NCBI GenBank assembly: GCA_036937835.1
Contig: CM072879.1
Location: 11,768,001-11,832,000, forward strand
DNA: 64,000 bases
Source of the DNA: Pampus argenteus
Lineage: Eukaryota; Chordata; Actinopteri; Scombriformes; Stromateidae
Reading direction: 5' to 3'
Part shown: piece after piece, positions 49,001 to 62,300 of the stretch
How the letters are laid out: each line of letters opens with the position of its first letter
Position numbering within the stretch: the first letter of the stretch is position 1
Program-made: the position numbers and the translations under genes
Notes under the pieces: generated by a model
Database searches by the model: none
Told to the model about the DNA's origin: nothing
Seen by the model: the letters and a program-made list of their open reading frames with translations, nothing else

Positions 49001-50809
49001 GATGCATTTGAGGATCCTCCACGATCTCAGCAGCCTAATGCTGCTCAAAGTTCTGCTCCCCACTTTGGAAATAAGGAACAAGCAAATGTTGCCTCCAAGC
49101 CCAGGCCAGATATTCCCAGACCACGGTTTGGAAAGCCCATTTTACCTGAGAGCACCAGCAAAGACTCTGCCCAAACAACTGCCAAAGATCAGCCATTTGT
49201 ACAGGAGAAAAAAGGGAAAGAGATAGAGAATGAAAGGGAAGGAGAGTCAGCAAAGGAGGTGGGTGTGAATGCAGAGGGGAAGGAGGATTCAGATGCCTTC
49301 CTGTCCAAACACGAATCAATCCGCTCACGTTTTAACCCACTCCTTCAACGTAGCTCCCGTCTGCGTTCCTCGCTTATATTCTCATCTTCCAAGACAGAGA
49401 TGCACAGTGGTAGCCTGGGCCTAAAAGTAGCCACAGAGGAAGATGAGGTGTTAAACACAGGACGAACTTCCTCAATTGTGGCTAAGATCTTAGAAAAGAG
49501 GAGGTCATTTTCTCGGGAGCCTTTTGATTGGAGACAGAAGGCGGAGGAGAGAGAAAAGGAGAAAGAAGAAAAAGAGGGGGAGAAAGAGCATCAGCAAAAG
49601 GAAAAGGAGATACAATTAAAAGATGAGACAAAAGAAAAAGAGGAGCTTCAAAAAAATAAAGAAGACGTAAAGACAACCCCAACTGTTGAGACCTCTGAAG
49701 CCACAACATATTCATCTGTGAACGTGAATGACCCGGCCAGTCGATTGCAGTATTTTAAAGATCTGGCTGCCAAAAGAAAGGCCTCAAAAATGGAGACAGA
49801 GTCATCAGTAAGAACCCAAGAGCCTGCTGAAAAAAAGTTAGAACCTGAACCGAAGAAGCCAGACCTCTCTACAAAACTGACAGAGGCCACTCGCAAACCT
49901 TCACTTAGTTCCTCAAAACCACCTCTAATCTCTGTCAAGGCGACTCAATCTCATAAAGAGGAGAATACAACCGAGGGTCAAAAGAAAGATATAGTCAAGT
50001 CGCTTCCGTCTCCTAAAATCTTTAAAGGGGATTCATTAAAGATTAAGGGACTGAATACTCGTCATGTCTCCTGTGGTGAGGAGATTCTGACCACAGATGC
50101 TACAGATGCAGAGAAGAGTGAACAGAAAAAGAGACGCTGTCATAGTTCTTCAAATGCACAACATGAGGACTCTAAGGATAAACTGCAAAAAAATACAGGA
50201 TCTAACACATCTATCAACACACTTGGGAGTGATGGAAAAGGTGAGGGCAAGCCACTCGACTTCATCAAGAAGCAGACTCAGAGGCTAAAGGGACTTCTGG
50301 GACCCAAAGATAAAGAGAAGAAATCTACAGCAGATGATAGAGGCATGAACACGGTCAAAGAGAAAACCGAAGATTCAAGCAAAAAGCAGAGTTCATCGTC
50401 CAAAGATACAGGAACTACCACTGCTGACCAAACTACAGCCAACCACAAGACATCATCCGGCATATCAGTGTCATCACGATACCAGAGCCCCGCCAGCTCT
50501 GTTCTGTTCAGCAGCAACCTGCGTGATGACACCAAAGTCATTCTGGAGCAGATCTCAGCAAACAGCCAGAAGAAGCGAGAAGAAACGGGAGCGGACAGAG
50601 ACAGCGATGCTGGGAAGAAGGTGGAGGTGGAGAGACAGAACTCCATCAAAAAGAATCAATTGCTGCGACCGCAGGGCAACATGCAGGAGAGAGAAGGATT
50701 GCTGAAGAGGATAGAGAGCATGAGGAAGGAGAAGAAGGTCTACAGCCGCTTTGAGGTAGTCTATTACTGCAGCGATGATGTTTGCACTGTAGATGGGAAG
50801 GAGATATAA
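46075..50809 (+). CDS. fam83h: FAM83H scaffold protein (6 coding exons, 1186 aa)
   Basis: FAM83 proteins anchor casein kinase 1 isoforms through the N-terminal DUF1669 domain; FAM83H directs CK1 to keratin filaments, and human mutations cause amelogenesis imperfecta (family knowledge). Exons: 46075-46197, 46314-46646, 47336-47500, 47630-47754, 47849-48406 and 48553-50809; phases join to 1186 residues (human 1179). The N-terminus MAHLSQSSSVGDNPL and the pseudo-PLD-like DUF1669 region (about 1-290) match FAM83H best. FDEEF at 273-277 fits the F-x-x-x-F CK1-docking motif. Conserved tail blocks are RSRFNPLLQRSSRLRSSLIF (about 692-711), SSNLRDDTKVILEQISA (about 1088) and RIESMRKEKKVYSRFEV (about 1154). 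A Lys/Glu-rich helix covers about 763-811. The start has an ACCATGG context, with an in-frame stop upstream. Confidence 0.93.
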
Positions 50810-52900
50810 ACAAAAGTAGTGTTAGGTGTAAACAAGAAATGTAGTTGTAAAGAGTATTTGTGGAATTAGGATTTTGGATATAAATAAATCTTTTTTTTTT
50901 TTTTTTTATAAATGATAGGACTTAATCTTAAATATTGTTTAAGTTTAGATGCAGCAATATTATACACTTGTGTGAGTAGCATCAATCTGAGCTACCAAAA
51001 TGAACAAACATTTTATGTTTAGGTTTTTTATTTTTTTATCTATACATTTGTATAGATTTGTATTATATAGTTACAGCAATAATATATGTGGTTGTTGGAA
51101 TGAATAAAAGGATTTTTATTCATAAACCAATGGGTGTTAGGTTTACATAGTGTCTGCTCATAAGCTATGAAAATAGGTTTTGGTGCACCAGATAATGTAT
51201 ACGCTTTATGTATGTACAGTAGAAGTCTTGTGCAGATATATAGCATGTCACTGTTATAGATTATTATGCACTTTTAAATACTGAATTTTGGTTTTAGCCT
51301 TCCTGTTATATTGGATTTAAAGTGACATTAAGATAAGCACTGGACTGATTCACTGTTATTCCTGTTCTATTAACAGATGGGGAATAACCTGGGATAACGA
51401 AAGATGGAGGAGCAACCTTTTATATGGGAACTATTTATGCAAGATGATCAAAAAAGACCCAATTTTTAAAGTACCTCTGTGACTCAACATTGCAAGCTTT
51501 TCTTGGATTTCCACTCAACGTAATAAAACTTGAAAAGACAATGTATAAAAAATGCTGAAAATGAACTAAAGTCAGTGAGTCTGGAATGTACTTGTTTGCC
51601 AGACCCAACTTTTACCGTATATGGAGACTGAGAGAAAGAAGAATGACACTACTTGTATACTTGGTACATGAGCTAATGTTTCACCAAATAGAAAAAGGTA
51701 GGGCAGTTTACCTATAACTAAGCTTGTGTGGACATGACAGAGGGAGTTCAAGACAGTAAGAGAAAGTCAGCACTTATCACACCTGAGGGGAAGAAAATTC
51801 AGAAGATTCATCCCAGTCCAAAACCAAACATGACAGTATATAACTGCATATCTGCAGAACCCGTGTCTGTGTTGTTGGGACTTGTTTGAAACCGGTAGTG
51901 TGCCAACAGCCTATCAAGGGCATTACCTAATCTAGAAGGCCTAATATTAACCCAGATCAGAAAGCAAAGTGAGACTATAAAGTGGAATGTCTGAGAATTG
52001 ATTAAGGGTGAAATATTCAGGGCAAGTATGAGATTTTAGAGAATTGAAGTGAGACAATTAATATTGAGGAAACTGTTTTTTTAAAGTTTCATTCAGACTT
52101 TGAGGCAGCAGCAGTAGAGTTTCTGTTCCGATTGAGCCTGTTGTGAACTTTACACCTTCAAGATTGTGTTGTGTACCTTTCTATTAAGGTGTGTACCCAT
52201 TTATCATGGTTAAAGATGTTAAATAACTTTTTCATAGAGCTCGCCAGGTCAGAGGAATGGAGCTTTAAAAGTATGTGTCTATTTGTCTTGTTTTATAATG
52301 TAAATAAATATGTAAAGCTTATTTTACAGTGATTCAGGAATACTGTAAAAGAAATACAAAGACAATTTTCTTCCGAACTGAAAAATGTGCCCCTGCTTTT
52401 CTCTTTTCTTTTCAATTACCTGATAAATGCATTTTACAATACTGGAACACAGCCATGCTTCCTAACACAAGTCACATAACTTCTGAAACCTACGCCCTAT
52501 GCCGGACTCCTAACTACTTTGTTGGCTTAGTTGTAAACACTATTAAAACAAAGACTACGTTATATGGTGCAGTTCCCAGGCTGAGCATATTCAGTGTTTA
52601 GTTTTGTATAGTACATCAAAAGATCGGAGGGTCTATTCCTATATGGACACTTGTTTTTTTTTATACTAGAGATTATGTTTTAAATATTTAAATAAATTAA
52701 GGGCTGGTTGATATTTTAGGTATCAAATTAGATTATGATGACCCTCACTGTAGTGTGCTATGTTTTTTTAATTAATATTTAGGGGGGAATCAATTGCACA
52801 GAGTCAATGTGTTTAAACCTCAAATAGTATTACATTGTATTTGAAATACTGTAAAAAATCGTTTATTACTTTTATTAAATCTCTACAAAACATAAGTTGA
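50810..52900 (+). other. fam83h: fam83h 3' UTR with several poly(A) signals
   Basis: AT-rich, non-coding. AATAAA occurs at 50883-50888, 51103-51108, 51522-51527 and 52303-52308. The end of the transcript cannot be decided. The convergent syce1 stop is at 53335. Confidence 0.4.
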
Positions 52901-53334
52901 CTGTGCTTGTGTGTCCACTTAAATCCAGTAGGTGTGTCTGCTGTAGTAAAGCCTCTTTAAGATTCATAAAGTACAATTCCTTTGGCAACAATGTGACAAC
53001 ATTTGGAAAAACTTTATATTTCTATAAGTTTATAAACAGCACTGTGCAGAAGTCGTACTGGCATTTAGCTTTCTGAAATAAACCATTTCAACAGTTAGAA
53101 AATGAAAAATATTTTAGGTTTCATAAAATTTGTCATGGACTCCAGCAACAAAGTAGATACCAAAATGCTTCACAGAACATGAAGCATTTAGAGGAAGATA
53201 GCCACGCATAAATGAATTATGTACATATATCAAGTATAAATAATTTGATTCGCCTGACAACAGAGATGAGTGGTCAAAGTGCTGCCGACTGTCACCTCCT
53301 CTGATTCTCTAAAACTACCCGTCAACATGCAGCT

Positions 53335-56300
53335 TTACTCCTGCTGGGTCTCTGGAGCTGTTGTCACCAGATTCTTCTGCTTCTTTAACTCTTCTAGCTC
53401 CTCATCGAGGCGCCGCAGCTGAACCAACTTCAGCTCTTCTGTAAGAATCACAGAACAAGACCAAATCAACAACTAATAATATTCATGCACAAATAAAAAT
53501 AATGTTTGGTTACATGTTTGCTTGCACAACACTGCTTAAATTATGAGAGGGTACTTACCAGATGACAGAAGCTGAAATTTTGTATTCTCAGCAATCTCTA
53601 TTTCAGCCGACAGTCTTTGTGGCATCTAAGTAACAGTTTGAATGATTAATCATTCAATTTCAGAGACGTAGTGAAGAGTAGGCAGGACACATGTCCTAAA
53701 TTACTCATATTTATATTAAATATATAAACTTACAAAGACAGATTGCAGATCCTTATGCTGCTCTATCAGTTGATGCAGTTGGTTTTCAAACTTCATACTG
53801 CAGAAACAGGACTGAATTAAGTAATTATATGACATAAATATGTTGTTGTTTGTTTGTTAATATAATAAATCATTAATAGTTACCGCTGCTTCCGGTGTTT
53901 AAGCTTGAATTCCTGGATTTCACATCTGTACTGTTCCAGCACTTCCTCACTTTTCTTGTTCTGCTCTACCTGCCTACAAAACACAGTACAAGATATACAA
54001 GTGTTCTAAAAAAGCCTTTCATTGTGTACAGTAGACTGGAACAAGGTTTGAAACGTGTTCATTTATCAAATATGATCATTACTTTTAAACTTTAATGTGT
54101 TCAGCTATTACATAACAGATCTATGTAGTATTTTCCTCATATTATAACACTTGACACTATGTGCAGTAAACAACTAGCTGATAATCTCCAGGTTATGTGC
54201 CTTTAAGAACAGGTCACTGAACAAATTACACTGATTGGAGCCTTGTGCTGCCTAAGGATGAGGTGTATAGTATCATCTATCACGTTATTTAAAAACAGTC
54301 CGTTATGACTGCATGCATGGAAATCTTCTTGTAATCTTAAATACTTGTGTATGGATATTAGACAAAATACAACAATTAAGCCACAGAAGTATCAAACTCA
54401 AATATCCTATAAATAATTGAACCTTGTTTTCTCTGTCAACAATAAATCTATGGTTGATAGCCAGAATGCTAAAAATGCTAACTCAAAATCCACCTGTGTG
54501 TGGTTGACTGTAGTCAATATTTGTCACTAAATAAACATGTATCATTATAAAGGTACACAAAGGTACACAACTTCATTACTGAAGAAAGCAAACACAACAT
54601 TTCATAATAGACCCAAACATTTTATAATAGATCCAACAATAAAGGTATTGTCTGACGCCAGAGAATTTATCAATGGAAGAAACATCCAGGATGCGACCAT
54701 GACAACATGACAAGTTGCTGCCACCTAGTGTTGCAAATCACAAACATACAACAAAGGTCTCAAAAATATGGAGAAGTTGAAGGATCATGTTCAAACTACA
54801 GATAAACACCGAAGTGCAGTTGTTACTTTCTGTTATATATATATATATTATTATTTTTGTTTATTACCTGACAGAATCCTGCTCCGACTCCTCACACTGG
54901 AACTGCAGCTTCCTGCACAAATCTGAATAAAAGATCACTGAAACTCTGCTCCTCAGTTTATTTACTGTAAAGGTATTTACAATAAACTGACAAGTATGTA
55001 CCTTCTTTTTCTTTGTGGATTCCCTCCAGCTGGTAAGCTTCAGTCCGTACTGTAACAACGACAGATACTGATAATATAACAAACAATATATACAGTACAG
55101 TACATGTGTCATCACATACAGGGCTGTCTATAAAGGATAGTAAACACAGTTACTATAAACTCTTAAAGAGGCTTTTAAATACATCTTAGCAACAGGTAAA
55201 ATATATTGTCTGTGAATGAAAGAAAATTATTAAGGATAAATTTCAGCCTTACAAGTTGCCAGCTCCTTCAGCAGCGAGTCACTGGCTGATTTGATCTCCT
55301 TAATTTCTTCTTCGAGAGCTCTTTTACCTTGAATAAAAGAGTGTGACTACAACAAGGTAAAAACTGCAATAACAGTTAATACAACAGTTAACCCTGATGA
55401 CAATAAATACCTATATATTTTAACTCAAAGACTCCACTCTCTTTTCACCTATACTTAAGTCCATAACATCTTTTACTTTATCACAACTGAAATCAGAATG
55501 GATCTTGTAGAGTGTTGCTGTTCTCTACAAGACGGAGACATTAATCATATCTCATGAGACCCCATTCATCATTTTCTGAAACTTCCCTTAGGAAGTAACA
55601 GGTAAGGATATACCTCACTGAAGATAGCCTGTTTACTGTGAAGGGGGCTGGTGTAATCGGTAGGCACAGCTGCCTCTGTCACGGTTTTACATTCGTATGA
55701 TAGTGTCCAGCTTTTGGTCGTTACATGTTGCTGCATGTGTTTAGCATGACCTCAGATGTTTACCATGTTAATCTGTAAATATGTTCTAGTCGTTGCTGTA
55801 ATTCTTTCTGTTAAACTAAAACACGATGCGTCGTTAACATGACGTCGGCTCAACCTGCCTTCTCATTGGTGCAAATTCACAAACATCTACTATCAAACAC
55901 AGACCCGGTGTTGAAACTTTCTCACATTGTATAAACACTTTACCCTGTTAGGACAACATGCACATGGACGCACGCGGTCATTTCTGAAGGTTTTTGGTAT
56001 ATTTAAAGGGAAAAAAAGAAAAGCGTGACAACCGGAAGCGGAAATACAGCTTCACAAAGACGAACTACGGAGTCAAGATTTACTTCCTACATCTTGACGG
56101 AAATGTTTTATTTTAGATAAAATATATTACGGTCAAACTATGTTCATGTATGGAAAAAGTATATACATAAACTCTAAATAAAATCATAGTTTTCAATTCA
56201 GTTAAATTGTGCGAATTATATACAAGAAGACAAAGCTAATTTCCTGTTTGCACTAAAGATGTCGCTATTGGGTCTCAACAGGTCTATCGCAAGTTAATAC

Positions 56301-57374
56301 AAATGTGCACATGACAATTAAAATTACATGATGTAAATGATTAAAACATGTGACAGGTCACCTTGTTGCAGCCTCATTAGTTTTTCCATCAAATGTTCAA
56401 CTTTGGGCGCTTCACCACCTGACAGGGCAGAAAATAAAACATAACATGTTTTACGACGCTGAAGATCTGCAGGGGGGAAATATGTAAAAACAAATGTAAA
56501 CAGTCTCTGGAGTCTCTTTGTAAATCTAGTCCAGATTTGACAAATTTAACGTTTGTGGTTTTTGATCTGGACCTGGTTCAAAAAAACCGTTAAATCGCGC
56601 TTTTTTACCCCCCAAGCAAAATTACGTGTTTAAACAACGTTGGGGCTTTTACTACGATAATATTCATTAATTTGGCCTTTACTACAGAACTAGAAGCTAA
56701 CTTCAGCGTCGTCCTTGTTTTATTTTTTATTTTGTGCAACTTTGACTAGTTTACCTTCTGTCAGTGGTGTAAACTTAATCAGCTCCTCGACGTTGAATCC
56801 TGTTATACAAATGAAATGAAATGTCATTACCCCCATCATGTTACTGGACCTACAAGTGTTAGCTGACGGACTTAACTAACTGTTTAACATTTCAATAGTT
56901 AAGATGGCCAGTTAACGTTACATGGTGGGTTAAAGTTAAAGCTAACGTTACAGGGAGATTTAGCTCTGACTGAGCCAGTGAAGCCCAACAAAAAAAAAGT
57001 CGGTTAAATCAAAACCTGTGCTAACAGGAGCTAACGGAACAAACTGTAACGTTAGCTAGTTTAACGTTAGTTTGAACTAAATATAACGTCAATGACTGTT
57101 CACAATGTAACAGTAGAATAACACTTTATTACGTTTTAATTGAGTGATTAAACTAGCTATAAAAGGAAGTCACTAAACATTTGGTCACCATTTTCCTTTT
57201 CTACATTATTAGTTACAGCGCTGTTAACGTTTCCTCTGTTTTTATCGTAAGTTATCGTTCGCTAACACTAACTATAAAATGACGTTATGTATTTTTAACT
57301 GGCCAACATAGACACTTAACGTTATTTTAAAACTCAACTCAAATTCACGCTGTCTAACCTGCCGATTCGCTCAT
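53335..57374 (-). CDS. syce1: Synaptonemal complex central element protein 1 (10 exons, 206 aa)
   Basis: Coiled-coil protein of the synaptonemal-complex central element, acting with SYCP1 and SYCE3 in meiotic chromosome synapsis (family knowledge). Exons (minus): 57374-57359, 56799-56755, 56418-56362, 55327-55253, 55049-55002, 54922-54868, 53973-53884, 53797-53734, 53625-53559, 53438-53335; 621 nt with consistent phases. The best match to human SYCE1 is FENQLHQLIEQHKDL followed by MPQRLSAEIEIAE, aligning with FEEQLEDLMGQHKDL and MPERLAKEI. KVEHLMEKLMRLQQ and LRTEAYQLEGIHKEKE also align. Nearly the whole protein is predicted heptad-rich helix. At 206 residues it is far shorter than human SYCE1 (about 350); the missing part is C-terminal. 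SYCE1L is the alternative but less likely. Confidence 0.82.
54870..55000. other. syce1: syce1 short-intron cluster
   Basis: Exon 6 (54922-54868) is followed by an intron of nearly 900 bp, while the intron between exons 5 and 6 is only about 79 bp. An AT microsatellite (about 54836-54850) lies just past exon 6. No other feature was seen. Confidence 0.4.
55830..56110. promoter_or_regulatory. Promoter-like segment inside syce1 intron 3
   Basis: CpG-containing stretch with an inverted CCAAT (ATTGG, about 55865), an ETS site CCGGAAG at 56032-56038, and further ETS-like cores ACTTCCT and ACGGAAA near 56082 and 56099. It lies about 1.3 kb inside the gene. It could be an alternative start; no exon was found to go with it. 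Confidence 0.3.
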
Positions 57375-57485
57375 GTTTATCCAGCTAGGAGTATTTTGCA
57401 AACTGATGGCTGAAGTTTTCTCCTGACTGGAGAGACATGCGCATGCGCACGTCAACGACTCTTAACGTTTAGCGCCAGAAAAGTG
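57375..57485 (-). promoter_or_regulatory. syce1: syce1 promoter with NRF1 site
   Basis: A perfect NRF1 palindrome TGCGCATGCGCA lies at 57438-57449, about 65 bp upstream of the ATG. An E2F-like TTTAGCGCC sits at 57468-57476. These match the CpG-rich promoters common for germline genes. Function is inferred. Confidence 0.5.
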
Positions 57486-57499
57486 GCGTGTAACTGCAT

Positions 57500-59359
57500 T
57501 TTTTATTTGTTGGCCAACATTTATGGTCATAATTATATCTGTGATAAACCGAAATTAGTTGGTAATATGGGCCACACTGATTGATCAGGATCTAGTAATT
57601 TAATTCAAGAACAGTTTAAACAGTAAAATGTTAAGGTAAATGACCACACAAACATTACACTTTATCGGTTTTAATGAAAAGCGAACAGCAGTGTAGAGGA
57701 ATATGGTTCCACTTTAAATTTAATGCAAATATACAATGCAAACAGAACTACAAAGCCCATTACTTATATCTATACACATCAAAAACTAATTAGTTCTATA
57801 TATACACACTTGTATGTTAGTTAGACACAAACACAAGAGTCAAAAAAAAAGTCTAACAGGCTCTACACAAACAATAAACAACACTGTGTTGCCCAAAACA
57901 GAAACACATGTACAGTGTGCATTATCAGCACATGCAAATCTGAGTAGAGTCATGCAAGAGGTGAAAAATCAAAACATTATAGAGAATAAAACATGTACAT
58001 GTTAAATATATCATTCAAATTGTATATTGGCTTCCAGTGCATGACTCCTATTGACAGTTTAACTTCGTTGAGCATGAGTGTAACCAGTATCTTATGGTTT
58101 CACAATGAACTTAATAACATCTATACATTTCCAAACAGTCCAAACAGCAACTTTAAAATAACCCTGGTGTCTACATAAAGCTCAATAAACAGATACGTTA
58201 TTATCTACCATTTCCTTCAAGACCCGGAGCCCATCTATAATTATTTTAAAATTTAGAATAAAGTTGTCAAACTTGGATCAGCTTGGTATAAAAGTGGTCA
58301 AATATTCCAAGACTTCAATATTTCACATTAGTTGTTATGAGAAAAAAAAAAAATAAAGCACTAAAGTTTTACTTAATGTTAACGACCAGACAAGAAATTA
58401 GTGAGGAGAGGAAAGAAAAACAAGATAAGCGAACATCTCAGCTTCAAAATCATACAAATAATTCAGAACATACCTTTTCTTCCTTTTCAAACAATATTCC
58501 ATGAGAATAAATAGAGTTTATAAATATTCATTTATGTCTGTGTCTCATATACATCCAGCGATGATCTTCATTCTTATGCCATTAAAAGATTTTAGTTATT
58601 GTACTAAGCTGTGTTCTGATGTCAGAGCACATTTTTCCAAGCAACATCCATATGAATCACTCCAGCATGACTTTCCAGAGGCAGGGGGGTGTTGGCATCA
58701 TGTACAGTAATACACTTATTATTTACAGTTGTGACAAGCAAGCTAGAGGTATTCCTCTGGTAGTTCTAGAGAATCATAACACATCTTTAGTCGTGTTTCC
58801 ATTGTTGCCATGCAGAGTTACACCAGCAGGCTGAAAGGGAGAGTTAAGTTTTGGAAAAAAGATTGAAGGTAGAGGGCAGTTCTAGCAGTTTCTTCTCTTC
58901 GGGCAAAGCTGGTCAGCTTCAATATTAAGTGCTACTGATACCTTCCCTGCTCTTTTTCTGTTTTAATCTCTGCAGCAAGGCACGGCTGAGTGCACCCACA
59001 GGATACCATGTTTTTTACCGTATGTGCAAAAACACACAGGAGGCTGGGGTTTTAGGTAATGTAGACATCTGTGTTAGTAGAAGCAGGACAGTTAGAGCAA
59101 GTGGAGTGTTTAAAATTGAGGAAAAGAGAGACAGATTATAATGCTCTCAGCTGCATTTTATGAAATCCACAGCCCCAAATATCTGTTTAAAAATGAACTG
59201 TGTGGTAGGAGAAGAGGGGAAGAGAAGAGATACAAAAAGTATCATAGGAAAAAGTGAAGAGAAAGTGAGAAAGGAATCAGAAAATGGGCGATGTTAGCAA
59301 TGTTTCACAATCAAGGGAGGCATTCTCCATCTCCCTTCTGTGTTCTCTAAGGTGCAACT
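57500..59359 (-). other. grina: grina 3' UTR and spacer to syce1
   Basis: Non-coding AT-rich sequence between the grina stop and the syce1 promoter. ATTAAA-type signals occur on the minus strand near 57.68-57.72 kb, so the grina 3' UTR may be about 1.7 kb. Short open frames here have no family resemblance. Confidence 0.4.
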
Positions 59360-62300
59360 CTATTCACGGGAGCGTCCCACAATAGCTAGGATGTAGAGGA
59401 AAATGTTGATGATGTCAGTGTAGAGGTTGAGGGCAGCAAAAATATACTCCTCTGGACTCAGGGCCAGCTTCTTGTTGCCCAGGAGGAGCTGAGTGTCCAC
59501 AGCCAAAAACTTCAGAGAGGAAACAAGGATGTATTAGTTATTTCAAAAGACATCCACAATTCATAAGTGATGTGGTGGTGACATCTATCAAATTTATCTA
59601 TGTACTGACACAAACAGACAGCACAGATGTAATATGCATATTTTTAATACGCATATTACAATATGTAGAAAATGGAATAAAACAGATTTCCTGGCATAAA
59701 AAAGGGCACATTGTCATTTCTGTTCAGTCCCAGGGTTTTGAGACAACATGGAAGTTACACTGGATAGCTACTATGAAATGCTTTCTTGGTTAAACTATTG
59801 TAAGAAAGAACTACAATTCCAGGAGGGCAAGGTCTAAGAACTATGACAGATTACAAATCCCCTGACTACAGTTCAACAACATAATTCCCTCGTCATAAAA
59901 CCTAAATGATCTGGGATTAAACACTTCTCTGTGCATGTGGATCCTTGACTTCCTGACAGGCAGATCCCAGGTGGTGAGGGTAGGTGGACACACCTCTTCT
60001 ACCCTCATCCTTAATACCAAAGCACCCCATGGCTGCGTTTTGAGCCCCCTGTTGTACTCCCCGTACGCACATGATTTTTGCCACTTTTGACTCCAACACC
60101 CTTATCAAGTTTGCCGACAACACAGTTGTGGTGGTCCTGATCACAGATAACAATGAAAAGGCCTAACTAAAGGAAGTAGAGGATCTGACCCACTGGTGTT
60201 AGAACAACAACCTACTTCTGAACATCATCATCAGTGAGGAGATGACAGTGAACTTTGGGAAGAAGCAGGGAAGGAACAACACCCTCCTTAATGTCAACGG
60301 GTCCTCATGCAGAGGATGGCCACTTCAAATACCTTGGCATTCACTTTACCACAGGCCTGACCTGGATGCTACATACTCACTTAGTGGTGAGAAACGCAGG
60401 GCAGAGACCGTTTCATGCTTGAGGAGATTCCAGGTATCCTCTCAAATACTGAGGAATTTCTACTCCTGCACTATTGAGAGCGTCCTGACGGGTAACATCA
60501 CTGCCTGATACGAAGATAGTGCCGAACTAGACTGCAAAGCCCTACAAACATTGGTTTGTATGGCTGAACACACAATAGGTAGTGCTATACCCTATTTACA
60601 CCAGGCGAATCATTAAGGATCCCACCACACAGATAACAGCTTTTGCCATGCCAGCACTGAGAGGCTCAGGAAGAGCTTCTACCCTCAGGCCATTAGGATC
60701 CTAAATGAGTTCACTGACTCAAACAACTGAGTGTGAAACTTACGCAGGTAAACAGAAGGGCCCCCAGTGAGGAATAGACGATGTGCAGGATCCTGTGGCG
60801 GATGAAGATGCAGAGGATGGAGAACAGCAACAGCACGATCAGGCATACAAACAGTACACCCCGACAGGAAGTGAAGTCGTACTTGCTCTGTGGTGAGAAA
60901 GGAAAGAAGACAGGGAGAAATTAACATATATTTGATATATTTAGTGCTTCAAATCATTTAACTAGCAGTTGAACCAAGCAACTAATCAGATGAAATTCTC
61001 AATTTTTCTTCCCTAATAATTGAAAGGCCAAAGAAACAGAGGGATATTGTTGTTCGTGTGTGTGTGTGTGTAGGGATTTTAATGCATTTACTGAAGCAGC
61101 TGTTTGTGTGTGCAGACCTGTAGCGAAAATAGGACGACAGTGAAGCAGACCACAGCAGTGATGCCCACAGCCATGATGACAGTCTCTGTGTCGTAGAAGC
61201 TGGCGATCATTCCCACCATGTAGGAGAGGCTCAGGGTCAGAATGGACTGCAAGAAAAGTTTTTACATCATTGATAACATGTTTATTACATGTTTTTTTTG
61301 ATATTTTGATGAAGGATGTATCTTTACGGCTTAACATTTCTTTTTAGAAATCAAAATGCGTATATGCTAGAAGTTATGAATCAGTTTAATTGTTATATAA
61401 ACAAACTATCACAATGCATAATTCATGTTTACTTATTATTTGTTGTTCTTACCAGTGCAACCAAGTTCCAGGGGTGTTTACGACGGAAGTCTCCACAGCA
61501 GCTCAGCACAATCAGAGACACAAAGAAGACGGCATAGGACACATAGTATGTCCATGGATTACGTCGCACGAAGTACTTGGCATCTTCAACAAAGGTGAAG
61601 ATGGCAACAAAGGAGAAAGTGACCAGCAGCTGCACTGTGAGAACCATGAAGACCTGGTGGAGAAGCGGTTGTGTTATGTATCAATGTGACTTATATTACA
61701 TGCTGTATTTGTTTCTTTATCATCTATTTGACACGGTGAAGAACTTACTTTTCTGATGAAGGCTTGTCGGATAGTTTTGTCCTCAAAGCCGGAGTTGGTG
61801 AACTCCTCATTGTCATAGTAAGATGGAGGTACGTCACCATGGTAACCAGGGCTGCCTGCAGGTGCTGGTAAACAACGACAGACAGACAATTAAGGGTTAA
61901 GAAAACAACTGACAAAAACCAGGCTAAACAAATGGATGGTGGGATGTTTAACACACTAGTATTGATCATTTCATTCATCTACATTATGACTGATCTAAAG
62001 TAGGGCCAGCAATGCGTTTTCTTCTTGACCTGAAAACATGCTTACACATGTCTTTAGTGTGGAAATCCATTTACAGGGAAAATTCCATCCAAACTGGTGA
62101 CTCTCACATGGAAAAAATGACAACTTTATGGAGCATAATGGAAAAGTTTTACAAGCAATTTTAGCTGAGCACATTGTTTTTTGTCAAAGCAAATTCATAA
62201 AGGAGCATAAGCTGAGCCAAATGACATGATGTGCTCACTTTCATATAGGTACAGCCTATGTCACACATTCAGGTAACTATTAGCAAAGAACAAGGTGGCC

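Noticed and set aside
49035..49715. Antisense open frames over the last fam83h exon
   Set aside because: They are composition-driven by the Lys/Glu-rich coding strand.
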